NCBI RefSeq assembly: GCF_000691145.1
Contig: NZ_ASJC01000002.1
Span: 310,001 to 374,000 of the forward strand
Direction of reading: 5' to 3'
Origin: Bacillus altitudinis 41KF2b
Lineage (GTDB): Bacteria; Bacillota; Bacilli; Bacillales; Bacillaceae
DNA: 64,000 nucleotides
In this document: positions 54,856 through 64,000 of the stretch, piece by piece
How the letters are laid out: each line of letters opens with the position of its first letter
How positions within the stretch are numbered: position 1 is the first letter of the stretch
Program-made: the position numbers and the translations under genes
The notes under the pieces: model-generated
What the model was told of the DNA's origin: nothing
The model's input: only the letters and a program-made list of their open reading frames with translations
Database searches by the model: none

Positions 54856-55589
54856 ATGCTGTCAAGCCCTTCAAACGCTTCAGCTAAAGTAAATTGCTTT
54901 GTGTACAGCGCCTTGCCAATGATTGCACCAGACACACCTGTCTGCTTTTGTGCTGACAGCTTTTGCAGATCACCTACTGCACTGACACCACCTGAGGCAA
55001 TGACTTGTTTGCCAGTTGCTTCTGCTAATCGAACCGTACTTTCCACATTTGGACCAGACAGCATGCCGTCCATTTGAATATCCGTGAAAATGAAGACCTC
55101 TGCGCCTTCCTTTGCCAGTTCCTGACCAAGTTCCTCCGCCTTCACTTCCGACGTTTCAAGCCACCCTTCAGTCGATACAAAACCGTTTCGTGCATCAATG
55201 CCAATGGCGATTTTCTCCCCATATTGCGCCAGCATTTTTTTCACAAAAACCGGGTTCGACACCGCTGAACTGCCAAGAATGACTCTCGATACGCCATTGT
55301 TTAAATAAAATGCTACATCTTCTTCTGTCCGAATGCCGCCGCCAATTTGGACATTCACATCTAATGAGGAAGCAATCGCCAGCACATGTTCGTGATTCAC
55401 GCGTTTTCCTGCTTTTGCGCCATCTAAATCAACGAGATGTATCCATTTCGCTCCTTCATTTGCAAACCGTCTCGCCATGTCTAACGGTGAATCTCCATAA
55501 ATGGTTTCTTGGTCATAGTCTCCTTGCACAAGTCGTACACATTTGCCATTTCTCATATCAATTGCTGGATATAATGTAAAATCACTCAT
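54852..55589 (-). CDS. hisA: HisA, ProFAR isomerase
   Basis: A 245-residue TIM barrel homologous to HisF. The two catalytic aspartates are in [14 protein letters not shown] (~11) and [11 protein letters not shown] (~130). It opens the ribose ring of ProFAR. Overlaps hisH by four bases. Confidence 0.97.
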   Translation of the reverse strand: MSDFTLYPAIDMRNGKCVRLVQGDYDQETIYGDSPLDMARRFANEGAKWIHLVDLDGAKAGKRVNHEHVLAIASSLDVNVQIGGGIRTEEDVAFYLNNGVSRVILGSSAVSNPVFVKKMLAQYGEKIAIGIDARNGFVSTEGWLETSEVKAEELGQELAKEGAEVFIFTDIQMDGMLSGPNVESTVRLAEATGKQVIASGGVSAVGDLQKLSAQKQTGVSGAIIGKALYTKQFTLAEAFEGLDSI

Positions 55590-56224
55590 TTGCTCACCCT
55601 CTGTTCGTTTGCTAATTGAATAAACTGTTTCAGCAGTGCCATTCCTGTTGTACTGCTTTTTTCAGGGTGAAACTGCGTTCCAAACACATTCCCCTTTCCA
55701 ACAACAGCAGGTACTTGCACGCCATAGGGCGCACTTGCCAATAGGTCTTCTGGATTCATGCCGCTCACATAATAAGAGTGAACAAAGTATGCAAATCCTT
55801 CCGGCACACCGTCAAATAATGGTGACGGCTGGTGAAATGTGAGCTCATTCCAGCCCATATGAGGCACCTTCAGCCTTTGTCCATCCTGATCACGATCCTT
55901 CAAAAGAACGACACGCCCTTTTAAAAGGCCTAACCCTTTTGTTTTTCCTGCTTCTTCACTTTCTTCAAACAACAACTGCATGCCAAGGCAAATGCCAAAT
56001 AATAGCTTTCCTTCCTGCACGACTTGGTGGATAAACGCCTCAAGTCCTGTCTGTCTTAACAGCTGCATCGCATCACGAAACGAACCGACCCCTGGCAAAA
56101 TGTACGCATCTGCCTTTTTCAGCTCCTCTGCTTCAGAAGACACGATATAAGACGCTCCTGCTCGTTCCAGTGCTTTTGATACGCTAAACAAATTTCCCAT
56201 TCCATAGTCAATGACGCCAATCAT
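55586..56224 (-). CDS. hisH: HisH, imidazole glycerol phosphate synthase glutaminase subunit
   Basis: A 212-residue class I glutamine amidotransferase. The nucleophile Cys is in [12 protein letters not shown] (~79), and the His-Glu pair in GTQFHPEKS (~186-188). Supplies ammonia to HisF. One-base overlap with hisB. Confidence 0.97.
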   Translation of the reverse strand: MIGVIDYGMGNLFSVSKALERAGASYIVSSEAEELKKADAYILPGVGSFRDAMQLLRQTGLEAFIHQVVQEGKLLFGICLGMQLLFEESEEAGKTKGLGLLKGRVVLLKDRDQDGQRLKVPHMGWNELTFHQPSPLFDGVPEGFAYFVHSYYVSGMNPEDLLASAPYGVQVPAVVGKGNVFGTQFHPEKSSTTGMALLKQFIQLANEQRVSK

Positions 56225-56808
56225 TAGAGCATCCCCTTTGTCGACGGAATCCCTTTCACACGCGGATCAATGGTTGTTGCTTCATCTAAGGCGCGTGCCA
56301 TCGCTTTAAAAATGGCTTCAATCATATGGTGGGTATTGGTTCCATAGTGAACGATCACATGCAGATTGATTCGTGCTTCAAGGGCAAATTTCCAAAGAAA
56401 CTCATGAACCAGCTCCGTATCAAAGGTGCCGACCTTCTGACTCGGGAAATCCGCTCTCATTTCCAAATGAGGACGATTACTTAAATCCACGACGACTTGG
56501 GCGAGAGTTTCATCCATTGGAACAAAACTAGAGCCGTAGCGCTTAATTCCTTTCTTATCACCGAGCGCTTCTTTCAACATCTGCCCAAGCACAATGCCAA
56601 TATCTTCTGTTGTGTGGTGATCATCGACATCTGTGTCTCCTTTTGCATCTACAGTTAAGTTAAAGTGTCCGTGCTTCGTGAATAAGTCGAGCATGTGCGT
56701 CATAAAAGGGACATCTGTCTGAATATCCGCTTTTCCTTCACCATCTATCTCTAGCGCTAACGAAATGTTCGTTTCATTTGTCTGTCTCGCTGTTTCCGCC
56801 TGTCTCAT
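56224..56808 (-). CDS. hisB: HisB, imidazoleglycerol-phosphate dehydratase
   Basis: A 194-residue dehydratase without the phosphatase domain of the E. coli protein. [13 protein letters not shown] and [15 protein letters not shown] carry the Mn-binding HHxxE repeats. Step 6 of histidine synthesis. Overlaps hisD by four bases. Confidence 0.97.
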   Translation of the reverse strand: MRQAETARQTNETNISLALEIDGEGKADIQTDVPFMTHMLDLFTKHGHFNLTVDAKGDTDVDDHHTTEDIGIVLGQMLKEALGDKKGIKRYGSSFVPMDETLAQVVVDLSNRPHLEMRADFPSQKVGTFDTELVHEFLWKFALEARINLHVIVHYGTNTHHMIEAIFKAMARALDEATTIDPRVKGIPSTKGML

Positions 56809-58094
56809 TTTGATTCCTCCCGCTTTCTCGCTTCAATCGATCTGGCATGTGCTTCAAGCCCTTCTAATCTTGCAAAAGCCGCAATGCTTTCCCTATGTGT
56901 TTCGAAGGCTTCTTTGCTATATGAAATGATACTCGTTTTCTTTTGGAAATCCGTGACACCAAGCGGACTGGAGAATCTTGCCGTCCCGTTTGTTGGCAAC
57001 ACATGGTTCGGTCCTGCGAAGTAATCCCCTACCGGCTCTGGGCTGTAACGCCCTAAGAAAATTGCTCCAGCATGCTTGATTTGACCAAGTAGTGATGCTG
57101 GATACGCCGTCAGCACTTCTAAATGCTCTGGGGCTAACTGGTTCACGATATCAACTGCACGATCCAAAGATTCTGTTACATAAATATAACCATGGTCTTG
57201 AATAGATTGTGCTGCAATTGATTTCCTTGGCAAAGTATCAAGCTGCGCTTGCACCTCCGCTTGCACTGCTTCAGCCAATCCTTTAGATGGTGTCACCAAA
57301 ATACTAGATGCCAATGCATCATGCTCTGCCTGTGAAAGCAAATCAGCTGCCACCTCATGTGCAGTTGCCGTTTCATCTGCTAAAACAGCAATTTCACTTG
57401 GGCCCGCAATCATATCAATGTCTACTTGACCAAATACTTCCCGTTTGGCAAGTGCTACATAAATGTTTCCTGGACCGGTGATTTTATCAACAGGCTGGAT
57501 ACTGTCCGTTCCATATGCAAGAGCAGCTATCGCCTGAGCACCACCCATTTTGTACATTTCTGAAATGCCCAACTCCTTCGCAGCTACTAGTACAGCGTCA
57601 GACAGACGACCGTCTTTTCCTGGCGGTGTCACAAGGACAATTCGCTCAACGCCGGCAACAAGTGCCGGGATCACATTCATTAAAACAGATGATGGATAGG
57701 CGGCCGTTCCGCCTGGGACATATACACCCACCGCATCGAGCGGCGTTACTTTCTGACCTAGCATTGAGCCGTCCTTTTGGTGATAAAACCAAGAGGAGGT
57801 TAGCTGACGCTCGTGATATGTTCGAATATTCCGGATCGCTTTTTGGATGATTTTGATCATCTCCGGTTCCAAACGTTCGTAGGCTTTTGTCTTTTCATCC
57901 TCCGTCACAAGTGGTTGTTCAATAGAGACACCGTCAAATTGCTTCGTGAAAGACCGTACCGCTTCGTCACCATTTTTTCTCACTTCTTCGATTATTCGCT
58001 GAACAGCCAGTCGCTGCTCTTCCGTTCCTGTATCTAGAGAACGCTTGAGTGAGAGAGTGTCTGTCTCACCTTCTTGTATGTAGGTGATGTTCAT
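56805..58094 (-). CDS. hisD: HisD, histidinol dehydrogenase
   Basis: A 429-residue zinc enzyme making the last two oxidations to histidine. [18 protein letters not shown] and [18 protein letters not shown] are family signatures; Gln/His zinc ligands are in LLSQAEHDA. Overlaps hisG by four bases. Confidence 0.97.
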   Translation of the reverse strand: MNITYIQEGETDTLSLKRSLDTGTEEQRLAVQRIIEEVRKNGDEAVRSFTKQFDGVSIEQPLVTEDEKTKAYERLEPEMIKIIQKAIRNIRTYHERQLTSSWFYHQKDGSMLGQKVTPLDAVGVYVPGGTAAYPSSVLMNVIPALVAGVERIVLVTPPGKDGRLSDAVLVAAKELGISEMYKMGGAQAIAALAYGTDSIQPVDKITGPGNIYVALAKREVFGQVDIDMIAGPSEIAVLADETATAHEVAADLLSQAEHDALASSILVTPSKGLAEAVQAEVQAQLDTLPRKSIAAQSIQDHGYIYVTESLDRAVDIVNQLAPEHLEVLTAYPASLLGQIKHAGAIFLGRYSPEPVGDYFAGPNHVLPTNGTARFSSPLGVTDFQKKTSIISYSKEAFETHRESIAAFARLEGLEAHARSIEARKREESK

Positions 58095-58738
58095 GATGTT
58101 TCCTCCCCTTCTCCTTCGATGATTCTTGCCAGACGCTGCGCCATTTCATCGATTACCGCATCCTTCATTCGATAGCTCACAGGATTGACAATAAAACGTG
58201 ACGTAATGTCACAAATATGTTCCGTTTCAACAAGCCCATTTTCCTTAAGTGTTTGACCGGTGGAGACAATGTCAACAATTCGATCGGCAAGTCCGATGAG
58301 CGGTGCTAATTCAATGGAACCATTTAGCTTAATGATCTCCACCTGCTCACCTTGTTCTCTAAAATAAGAAGAAGCGACATTTGGGTACTTTGTAGCCACA
58401 CGCGGTGCGACACCGCCCCAGCTGGCTCCCGGCAAGCCCGCTACAGCTAAATGACATTTGCTAATGTTTAAATCGAGCACTTCGTACACATCCCGTGCTT
58501 CTTCAAGCATGACGTCTTTGCCTGCAATGCCCACATCCGCTACACCGTGCTCTACATATGTCGTCACATCCATTGGCTTCGCTAAAATAAAGCGGAGGTT
58601 TTCTTCCGGTACATCAATGATTAATTTTCTTGAATCTTCGAATTCCTCCGGCAGCTGATATCCAGCCTGTCTTAATAGCCCTGCTGCTTCTTCAAATATC
58701 CGCCCCTTTGGCATTGCCATTGTCAACACTTTACCCAT
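58091..58738 (-). CDS. hisG: HisG, ATP phosphoribosyltransferase, short form
   Basis: A 215-residue catalytic subunit of the short type, which lacks the regulatory domain and needs His[12 protein letters not shown] opens it and [14 protein letters not shown] binds PRPP. First step of the pathway. It overlaps hisZ by eight bases. Confidence 0.96.
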   Translation of the reverse strand: MGKVLTMAMPKGRIFEEAAGLLRQAGYQLPEEFEDSRKLIIDVPEENLRFILAKPMDVTTYVEHGVADVGIAGKDVMLEEARDVYEVLDLNISKCHLAVAGLPGASWGGVAPRVATKYPNVASSYFREQGEQVEIIKLNGSIELAPLIGLADRIVDIVSTGQTLKENGLVETEHICDITSRFIVNPVSYRMKDAVIDEMAQRLARIIEGEGEETS

Positions 58739-59906
58739 TTTGCTCTTCCTTTCTAGCGCCGATAAAATAAGTCACTTGCTCAAATGCCTTGGTCATGGCA
58801 TCGATATTTTCAATACCTGCTAAGTCTTGGAGAACAATCCTTTTGCCCTTTGTCCGCTCTTTTTCTGCAAAATCAAATGCTTCAAGACGTTGTTCTTTAC
58901 TAAAAATCACTGCCTCCTGCGGCTCATTGATTTCTTTTGCATCAAGCGCTTCAAGCAGACGGTCTAATCGAAGTCCGAATCCTGTGGCTGGGGCAGGTGC
59001 ATCAAAATGAGCAAGCAATTGGTCATATCTGCCGCCACTTCCGATGACTGACCCAACATGATCTGCAAATACTTCAAACAAAATTCCCGTATAGTAGCTC
59101 ATATGACTGACCATGCTTAAATCCAAACGGATATATTCTGTACAGCCGTAATCTTCAAGTGTCTCCCACAGCGCCTTTAACTCCGCCAGCACTTCTTTGC
59201 CCTCTTGTGAGACCACAATTTCTTCAGCCTGCTGGGTCACTTCTTGACCGCCGCGCAGCTCTAAAAGCTGGAGCAGCCTTGTTTTATCGATGGATGAGAG
59301 CGGCAATTGTTTGACATGCTGCCTGTACCCCACATAATTCTTTTCATATAAAAATCGGCGCAATACGTTCGCCCGCTCCGTATTCCCTAGTACATCTAAA
59401 AACAAGGTCTCAGCTAAAGCCACATGCCCGATCGCAATTTTGAAGGATTGAAGTCCAGCATTTTTTAATGCAAACACGACAAGCGCTATGACCTCAGCAT
59501 CTGCACTAATCGAACCATCACCGATCAATTCAATACCGACCTGCTCAAATTCAGAAGGTCTTCCGCCTTCTCTTTCCTGTGCCCGAAACACGTTAGCTGC
59601 ATAACCGACTCTAAGCGGATATGCCTGTTCGTGAAGCTTTGAGGCCGCCACTCTCGCAATTGGTCCCGTCATATCAGGTCTAAGCACAAGGGTTTGACCA
59701 TTTTGATCAAGAAGCTTAAACAGCTGCGTATCTGTAATCGCCGATTGAACACCGACTGTATCGTAAAATTCAAGCGTTGGCGTTTCCATTAAACGATAAC
59801 CCCAACCATTCATGACCTCTGTTAAAGAATGCCTAACCCTTTTCTTCGTCTCATACAATCCTGGTAATGAATCTCGCATACCATATGGTTTTTCAAACAT
59901 GAACAT
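58731..59906 (-). CDS. hisZ: HisZ, ATP phosphoribosyltransferase regulatory subunit
   Basis: A 391-residue class II histidyl-tRNA-synthetase-like protein with [23 protein letters not shown] and [14 protein letters not shown]. It lacks aminoacylation and instead gives HisG activity and histidine feedback. The ATG at 59906 has GGAGGTGCGG upstream and gives the 391-residue family length. First gene of the operon. The 230-bp gap before yvpB shows no T-box; TTGATT (17 bp) TAGCAT is a weak promoter candidate. Confidence 0.95.
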   Translation of the reverse strand: MFMFEKPYGMRDSLPGLYETKKRVRHSLTEVMNGWGYRLMETPTLEFYDTVGVQSAITDTQLFKLLDQNGQTLVLRPDMTGPIARVAASKLHEQAYPLRVGYAANVFRAQEREGGRPSEFEQVGIELIGDGSISADAEVIALVVFALKNAGLQSFKIAIGHVALAETLFLDVLGNTERANVLRRFLYEKNYVGYRQHVKQLPLSSIDKTRLLQLLELRGGQEVTQQAEEIVVSQEGKEVLAELKALWETLEDYGCTEYIRLDLSMVSHMSYYTGILFEVFADHVGSVIGSGGRYDQLLAHFDAPAPATGFGLRLDRLLEALDAKEINEPQEAVIFSKEQRLEAFDFAEKERTKGKRIVLQDLAGIENIDAMTKAFEQVTYFIGARKEEQNG

Positions 59907-60136
59907 GTTCCGCACCTCCAACACATTAAAACAAAAAATTCCGAATCCTTTAGTTCGCTAATATGATAATATGCTAACAAAATAAAGTGATTAAATCAAT
60001 CATTTTTATTTTCCCCTTTTTTTCCTTAATCATTTGTTCATATATTACATTAAAATGACACCTAATCCTTTTTGATCTCTTTGCTTTAGGAACATGCTAT
60101 AATACTTAAAAATATTGAATAACACAGGAGATTACA

Positions 60137-60928
60137 GTGAAATTCATCCAGACATTAATCTTAACTTTGTTGTGCGCATGTCTTGTTTATTTCGGCTTTA
60201 TTTTCATTTCACAATTCGACCAAGTCAAGAAAACAACGTCACCGCAAGAAGCCAAAGAAAAAGAAAATGATACCGCACTAGCAGCAGAAGAAACACGTTC
60301 TACGAAAAAAACAGAAACGACACATTCTAGTTTAAAAGGAAATAAAAAAGCCATGGACGTCATCCTCTTTAATCAAATGGATGCACCAAAGCTTTATAAC
60401 GGATGCGAAGTCACGAGCTTAGCCATGCTTCTTCATTACAGCGGCTATGAGCATATAACGAAAAACGCATTGGCAAACGAGATGAAGCGTGTCCCGCTCA
60501 ATTATGAGAATGGCTTAAAAGGAGACCCTCATGACGGGTTTGTAGGCGATATGGAGAATGGGCCAGGTCTTGGTGTGTATCATGAACCCATTTATCAGCT
60601 TGCGAAAAAATATGTAGGTAATCAAGCCGTTGACTTAACCGGCAAGCCAGTCAAAAAGGCCATCTATCAATCACTTGAAAAAGGTTATCCTGTCTGGGTC
60701 ATTACCACTTCGACCTTTGCCAAAACAGATAACATTGAAACATGGAATACACCAAATGGGAAAATAGATATCAGCTTTAATATGCACAGCGTGGTCATCA
60801 CAGGCTATGACAAAGATCACGTCTACTTAAATAACCCATACGGAGAGAAGAATCAAAAAGTCGATCGTGAACAGTTTGAGGATTCTTGGAAACAGATGGG
60901 CAGCCAGGCGATTATCATTAAAGCATAA
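60137..60928 (+). CDS. yvpB: YvpB, secreted/membrane C39-like peptidase
   Basis: A 263-residue protein with an N-terminal hydrophobic helix (LTLLCACLVYFGFIFIS), a charged linker rich in Lys, Glu and Thr (~30-75), and a C39-like papain-fold domain. The likely nucleophile is Cys in NGCEVTSLAMLL, and the histidine is in NMHSVVITGYD; an NPYG strand follows. The start GTG follows ACAGGAG. Substrate unknown. Divergent from hisZ as in B. subtilis. Confidence 0.87.
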   Translation: MKFIQTLILTLLCACLVYFGFIFISQFDQVKKTTSPQEAKEKENDTALAAEETRSTKKTETTHSSLKGNKKAMDVILFNQMDAPKLYNGCEVTSLAMLLHYSGYEHITKNALANEMKRVPLNYENGLKGDPHDGFVGDMENGPGLGVYHEPIYQLAKKYVGNQAVDLTGKPVKKAIYQSLEKGYPVWVITTSTFAKTDNIETWNTPNGKIDISFNMHSVVITGYDKDHVYLNNPYGEKNQKVDREQFEDSWKQMGSQAIIIKA

Positions 60929-60952
60929 AACCCCGCTAAATAGCGGGGTTTT
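60927..60952. terminator. Bidirectional terminator between yvpB and ywnB
   Basis: AAAACCCCGCTA/TAGCGGGGTTTT (60927-60952), two-base centre, with T on the plus side and A before it, between convergent genes. Confidence 0.9.
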
Positions 60953-60959
60953 TATATTC

Positions 60960-61601
60960 TTATTCTGCTTCAGAAACCACAGTAAAACGTTCTCCAACAT
61001 GAGCAGCTTGTTCTATCTCATCGACAAGTGCAACGGCGTAGTCAGCATAACTCACATAGCTGTCACCCTTTGAATTGACGATAAGATGGTCTTTGCCTTT
61101 CACATAAGCACCTGTCCGTTTGCCTGCTGGATTAAAGAAGGCTGCTGGACTTAAAAATGTCCATTTTACTCCTTCGGTCTTTTGAAGATCTTTTAAGTTT
61201 TCTCCTTGCTGTGAAGCAGTAGCAAAGTATTCCTTTGGAAACTCCGGTGTGTCCATCAGTCTAGTTGTTTTGGCCTCATCTACAAATAAACTTCCAGCGC
61301 CTCCCACAACGATTAAACGCGTTTCTGGTGTCTCTTTTAAGAGATGAATGAGTTTTTTCCCTGCTTCTACATGAAGGTGCTCTTGTCCTGCTGGCGCACC
61401 AAATGCGTTTACGATCACATCAAAACCTTTGACGTCTCCTGCCTCTAAGTGAAAAACATCCTTTTCTAAAACAACTGCTGATGAATTGGTCACTTTTTGT
61501 GCATCTCGAACGATTGCCGTTACTTCGTGCCCTCTCGATTGAGCTTCTTTTAAAATGTGTTGTCCTGCTTTACCTGTTGCGCCAATGATTCCAATGTTCA
61601 T
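60960..61601 (-). CDS. ywnB: YwnB, NAD(P)-binding oxidoreductase
   Basis: A 213-residue atypical short-chain dehydrogenase. NIGIIGATGKAGQHILKEAQSRGHEVTAIVRD is the NADP-binding start of the NmrA/YwnB group; LIVVGGAGSLF follows near residue 100. Members act as flavin, biliverdin or quinone reductases or redox sensors. It is paired with the Rrf2 regulator YwnA, as in B. subtilis, but at a different chromosomal place. The operator at 61645-61663 lies 44 bp upstream. Confidence 0.88.
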   Translation of the reverse strand: MNIGIIGATGKAGQHILKEAQSRGHEVTAIVRDAQKVTNSSAVVLEKDVFHLEAGDVKGFDVIVNAFGAPAGQEHLHVEAGKKLIHLLKETPETRLIVVGGAGSLFVDEAKTTRLMDTPEFPKEYFATASQQGENLKDLQKTEGVKWTFLSPAAFFNPAGKRTGAYVKGKDHLIVNSKGDSYVSYADYAVALVDEIEQAAHVGERFTVVSEAE

Positions 61602-61644
61602 GTAAATTCCTCCTACAATATAAGGTTATTTTGATCGCTAAAGA

Positions 61645-61663
61645 TGTAACCGTAATGGTTACA
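61645..61663. promoter_or_regulatory. Operator upstream of ywnB, probably for YwnA
   Basis: TGTAACCGTAATGGTTACA is a perfect 7-5-7 dyad. Read on the opposite strand, the element in front of ywnA (62131-62149) matches it at 16 of 19 positions, so one protein, most likely YwnA, should bind both. Confidence 0.75.
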
Positions 61664-61688
61664 ACAGAGGTAAAAAAAATTGAATAGA

Positions 61689-62117
61689 TCATCCAATTTT
61701 TTTGATTAAAACCTGCGTTAATTCACTTAATTTGATCTCAGCAAGCACTTGCTCCATCGCACTTTGAGCACGGCACAAAATTAATTCTAGTACAGCTTGA
61801 ATATTTGCACCGATCGGACAGTCAGGGTTTGGGCTTTCATGAATTTGAAACAACTCTCCCTCATCCACCACTTCAACCGCTTTATACACATCGAGCAGTG
61901 TAATGTCATCCTCACTTCGGTTTAATTGAGAACCGCCTTTGCCAAGACTCGTTGAGATTAGGCCTGCTTTTTTGAGCTTACTCATGATACGGCGAATCAC
62001 CACTGGATTTGTATTGACACTTCCTGCGATATCCTCCGATGTCTGTAAAGAACCTTTTTCAAGTGATAGCAAGGCCAGAATATGGACAGCGACAGTAAAT
62101 CTGCTGCTGATTTTCAT
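61689..62117 (-). CDS. ywnA: YwnA, Rrf2-family transcriptional regulator
   Basis: A 142-residue Rrf2 protein with an N-terminal winged helix (VAVHILALLSLEKGSLQTSEDIAGSVNTNPVVIRRIMSKLKKAGLI). Only two cysteines remain (CPIGANIQ and ILCRAQ), so an Fe-S cluster like that of IscR is unlikely; a single-cysteine redox sensor as in CymR/YwnA is more likely. It is expected to repress ywnB and itself. Confidence 0.88.
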   Translation of the reverse strand: MKISSRFTVAVHILALLSLEKGSLQTSEDIAGSVNTNPVVIRRIMSKLKKAGLISTSLGKGGSQLNRSEDDITLLDVYKAVEVVDEGELFQIHESPNPDCPIGANIQAVLELILCRAQSAMEQVLAEIKLSELTQVLIKKIG

Positions 62118-62130
62118 GTTTTCTCACCTC

Positions 62131-62149
62131 TGTTGTAATCATTATAGTT
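62131..62149. promoter_or_regulatory. Operator upstream of ywnA
   Basis: TGTAATCATTATAGTTACA, imperfect form of the dyad in front of ywnB, 14 bp before the ywnA start codon. Supports autoregulation. Confidence 0.7.
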
Positions 62150-62186
62150 ACACCATGTTAGAATGTCAACAAAAAAGTCTGCCGAG

Positions 62187-62705
62187 CTACTCAGCAGACG
62201 AAGATTGACGTGCTTCCATTTCCTCTTTCGTATAAATCATCCGCATTGGATTTCCTCCAACAAAGGAGCCTGCCGGAACATCTTTGTTCACAAGAGTTCC
62301 TGCCGATACAATCGCACCATCACCAATTGTCACTCCAGGTAGGATCGTTGAATTTGCTCCAATTAACACTTCATCACCAATATAGACTTCCCCAAGCCTA
62401 TACTCTTTAATCAAATACTCATGGGACAGAATGGTTGTGTTATAGCCAATCACACTATTTCGACCGACAGTGATTTTCTCAGGAAACATGAGATCGACCA
62501 TCACCATTAAAGCAAACGCCGTATCCTCCCCGACTTTCATTCGAAGGAAGGTGCGATAAATCCAATTTTTCATTCCCATAAAAGGCGTATAACGCGCCAG
62601 TTGAATAAAGATAAAATTTTTCACAACCTTGAGAAAGGGGACTGTCCGATAGACTTGTCTAAGCGAATTGACCCCTTTGACAGGATAACGATCTGTTTTT
62701 CTCAA
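62187..62705 (-). CDS. yvoF: YvoF, hexapeptide-repeat acetyltransferase
   Basis: A 172-residue left-handed beta-helix acyltransferase with GYNTTILSHEYLI and IGANSTILPGVTIGDGAIVSAGTLVNKDVPAGSFVGGNP, which place the catalytic histidine and the acetyl-CoA site. The start is a TTG at 62705 behind TTGGAGC, two bases before the ppaX stop ends; the frame is open to 62738. Substrate unknown; lies with ppaX and yvoD as in B. subtilis. Confidence 0.88.
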   Translation of the reverse strand: MRKTDRYPVKGVNSLRQVYRTVPFLKVVKNFIFIQLARYTPFMGMKNWIYRTFLRMKVGEDTAFALMVMVDLMFPEKITVGRNSVIGYNTTILSHEYLIKEYRLGEVYIGDEVLIGANSTILPGVTIGDGAIVSAGTLVNKDVPAGSFVGGNPMRMIYTKEEMEARQSSSAE

Positions 62706-62706
62706 C

Positions 62707-63357
62707 TTAATCAGCTCCAACAATCGCCAAGAGATCACTCATTTTCTGCAGCATATAATCTGGGCGATGCTTTAACAGGGCTTCTTCTCCCTTAATAGAC
62801 CAAGCAACACCTGCTGTTTTCGTCCCTGCCGCTTGACCAGATAAAATGTCGTGATAGTTATCGCCAACCATGATCGCCTCATGCGGATCACTGCCGAGCT
62901 TGGATAATGCCAGTTGAACTGGTTCTGGATGCGGCTTTTCATTTTGTACATCATCGAGTGTGACAATGACCTCAAAAAATGGCTCCAATCCAGTCAGCTT
63001 TAATCCCATTAAGACCGTATCACGGATTTTTGTTGTCACAATACCAAGCTTAAACCCTCGATCTTGGAGGATGTTCAACGTGTCTAACACCGTCTCGTAC
63101 TCCGTCACAAGCAGGTCATGCTGTTCATGATTAAACGTTCGATACATCTGGATCATATCATCTGTCAGATTCGGATCCATTGCAGAGAATGTATCAAATA
63201 ATGATGGACCAATGAAATGAAGGATATCCTCACGGCTGTATTGACCAGGGTAATAATGATCAAGCGTATGCTGAAATGAAGCAATAATTAATTCATTTGT
63301 ATTGATTAATGTGCCATCTAAATCAAATAGCACTGTGTTAATAGTTGATTGGTTCAT
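62707..63357 (-). CDS. ppaX: PpaX, pyrophosphatase
   Basis: A 216-residue HAD-superfamily hydrolase. [14 protein letters not shown] is the nucleophile motif, VTTK is motif II, and [12 protein letters not shown] is motif IV. It hydrolyses pyrophosphate produced when HPr kinase/phosphorylase dephosphorylates P-Ser-HPr; hprK lies in the same operon in B. subtilis, beyond this window. Overlaps yvoD by four bases. Confidence 0.94.
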   Translation of the reverse strand: MNQSTINTVLFDLDGTLINTNELIIASFQHTLDHYYPGQYSREDILHFIGPSLFDTFSAMDPNLTDDMIQMYRTFNHEQHDLLVTEYETVLDTLNILQDRGFKLGIVTTKIRDTVLMGLKLTGLEPFFEVIVTLDDVQNEKPHPEPVQLALSKLGSDPHEAIMVGDNYHDILSGQAAGTKTAGVAWSIKGEEALLKHRPDYMLQKMSDLLAIVGAD

Positions 63358-64000
63358 ATAGCTTCCTTTCTAACAGCTGCATGTTCCCGCCTCCGCCAAA
63401 TATAGCTGATGGCAGCTGTCAATAAAATAGCAGAAATAAGGCGAATAAGAAGAAGCGGCCAGACTGGAATACCTAATGGAATGAAAATGAGTGTATCTTC
63501 GACCACCGCATGACACGCCACAAGGAAAATGAAAGCAAGCGTTAAATCCTTTTTGCTGACACCGTCCTCTTTCACTGCCTTCATCATGACGCCTGCCCCG
63601 TAGGCAAGACCAATGGTTAAACCTGCCACCATCGTCATAGACGTATTTTCTTTCATTCCAAGCATTCTCGTAAAAGGAGACAGCCACTTAGACAGCGTAT
63701 GGAGCCACCCTAAGTCTCTCATGAATTGAATGATGATCATGAGAGGAATGACAATACAAGCCAGCTGCAGCACACCAAGAACAGCTTTCTGTAAAGCAAG
63801 AAGTACGATCATAAACCAGCTAGAAGGCACATCAGCCGACTGAGCAGCTGTCAGCAAACCATATTGCGCCGGCTCCTCGCCTCCCTGCCAAACGAGGTGA
63901 ATGACAATTGCTGACACGACGGCAAGACTGATTCTGACTAGCAAAATGATAGACACCCGCAGCCCAACCTTCGCCGCCACCGTTGATTCGATGATCAAGT
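63354..64000 (-). CDS. yvoD: YvoD, nucleoside-recognition (Gate) domain membrane protein, N-terminus missing at window edge
   Basis: About 215 residues of a membrane protein; the family is about 310 residues, so the N-terminal third lies beyond the window. Helices and the Gate-domain features [40 protein letters not shown] and [15 protein letters not shown] are visible. The family resembles SpmA/SpmB and nucleoside transporters; function unknown. Confidence 0.85.
   Translation of the reverse strand, partial: LIIESTVAAKVGLRVSIILLVRISLAVVSAIVIHLVWQGGEEPAQYGLLTAAQSADVPSSWFMIVLLALQKAVLGVLQLACIVIPLMIIIQFMRDLGWLHTLSKWLSPFTRMLGMKENTSMTMVAGLTIGLAYGAGVMMKAVKEDGVSKKDLTLAFIFLVACHAVVEDTLIFIPLGIPVWPLLLIRLISAILLTAAISYIWRRREHAAVRKEAI

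Noticed and set aside
59907-60136. Possible histidine T-box in front of the his operon
   Set aside because: The 230-bp gap has no T-box sequence, specifier helix or terminator-antiterminator pair that I can see.

Overview
The window comes from a member of the Bacillus pumilus group (B. pumilus, B. safensis, B. altitudinis and relatives). Most genes can be matched one for one to Bacillus subtilis genes that lie in the same order (sigL-yvfG-eps-slrR, then clpP-yvdDCBA-yvcT, yvcN-crh-whiA-yvcK-rapZ-yvcI-trxB-cwlO-yvcD-his-yvpB, and yvoF-ppaX-yvoD). At 43673-44161 there is a secreted ribonuclease whose 109-residue mature part I recognise as binase, the RNase of B. pumilus/B. intermedius. All identifications are from memory and reading; no search was run.

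Region by region: (1) 1-809: 5' part of sigL and divergent yvfG. (2) 792-7308: a Fur-box-controlled, NikA/CntA-type metal or metallophore ABC importer (binding lipoprotein, two permeases, two ATPases) followed by a MATE exporter. It sits where B. subtilis has epsO. (3) 7373-21294: the biofilm exopolysaccharide operon epsA-epsN, with the EAR antitermination RNA between epsB and epsC and SinR-like operators in front. epsJ and epsO are absent. Divergent slrR follows. (4) 21890-25514: a terminator-bracketed repeat, an orphan phage-type holin gene and a Fur-controlled siderophore importer. (5) 25639-29091: pdaC, and a Vga-family ABC-F ribosome-protection gene behind a long leader with an intrinsic terminator. 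(6) 29078-36505: a second NikA-type importer, this one behind a double Zur box (zinc control), then a macrolide-type glycosyltransferase and a lone Fur-controlled siderophore-binding lipoprotein. (7) 36690-43525: DinB-like gene, tRNA-Arg(CCG), CtsR-controlled clpP, yvdD, yvdC, a second copy of the terminator-bracketed repeat, SulP transporter, carbonic anhydrase, yvcT. (8) 43584-53340: binase, the yvcI-rapZ-yvcK-whiA-crh-yvcN group, trxB, cwlO, yvcD. (9) 53446-59906: a complete hisZGDBHAFI operon with overlapping genes. (10) 60137-64000: yvpB, the ywnA/ywnB regulator-oxidoreductase pair with matching operators, yvoF, ppaX and the 5'-truncated (by the window edge) yvoD.

The conserved blocks are housekeeping, and the differences from B. 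subtilis are concentrated in metal acquisition: four metal/siderophore uptake units lie within 37 kb, three with Fur boxes and one with Zur boxes. The observations I rate highest are the paired importers under opposite metal regulators, and two copies of a structured ~155-167 bp repeat, each between convergent genes and each bracketed by two near-identical terminator hairpins that differ between the two loci. The latter looks like insertion into a terminator with duplication of the target. No CRISPR array, rRNA, complete prophage or intact insertion sequence was seen.
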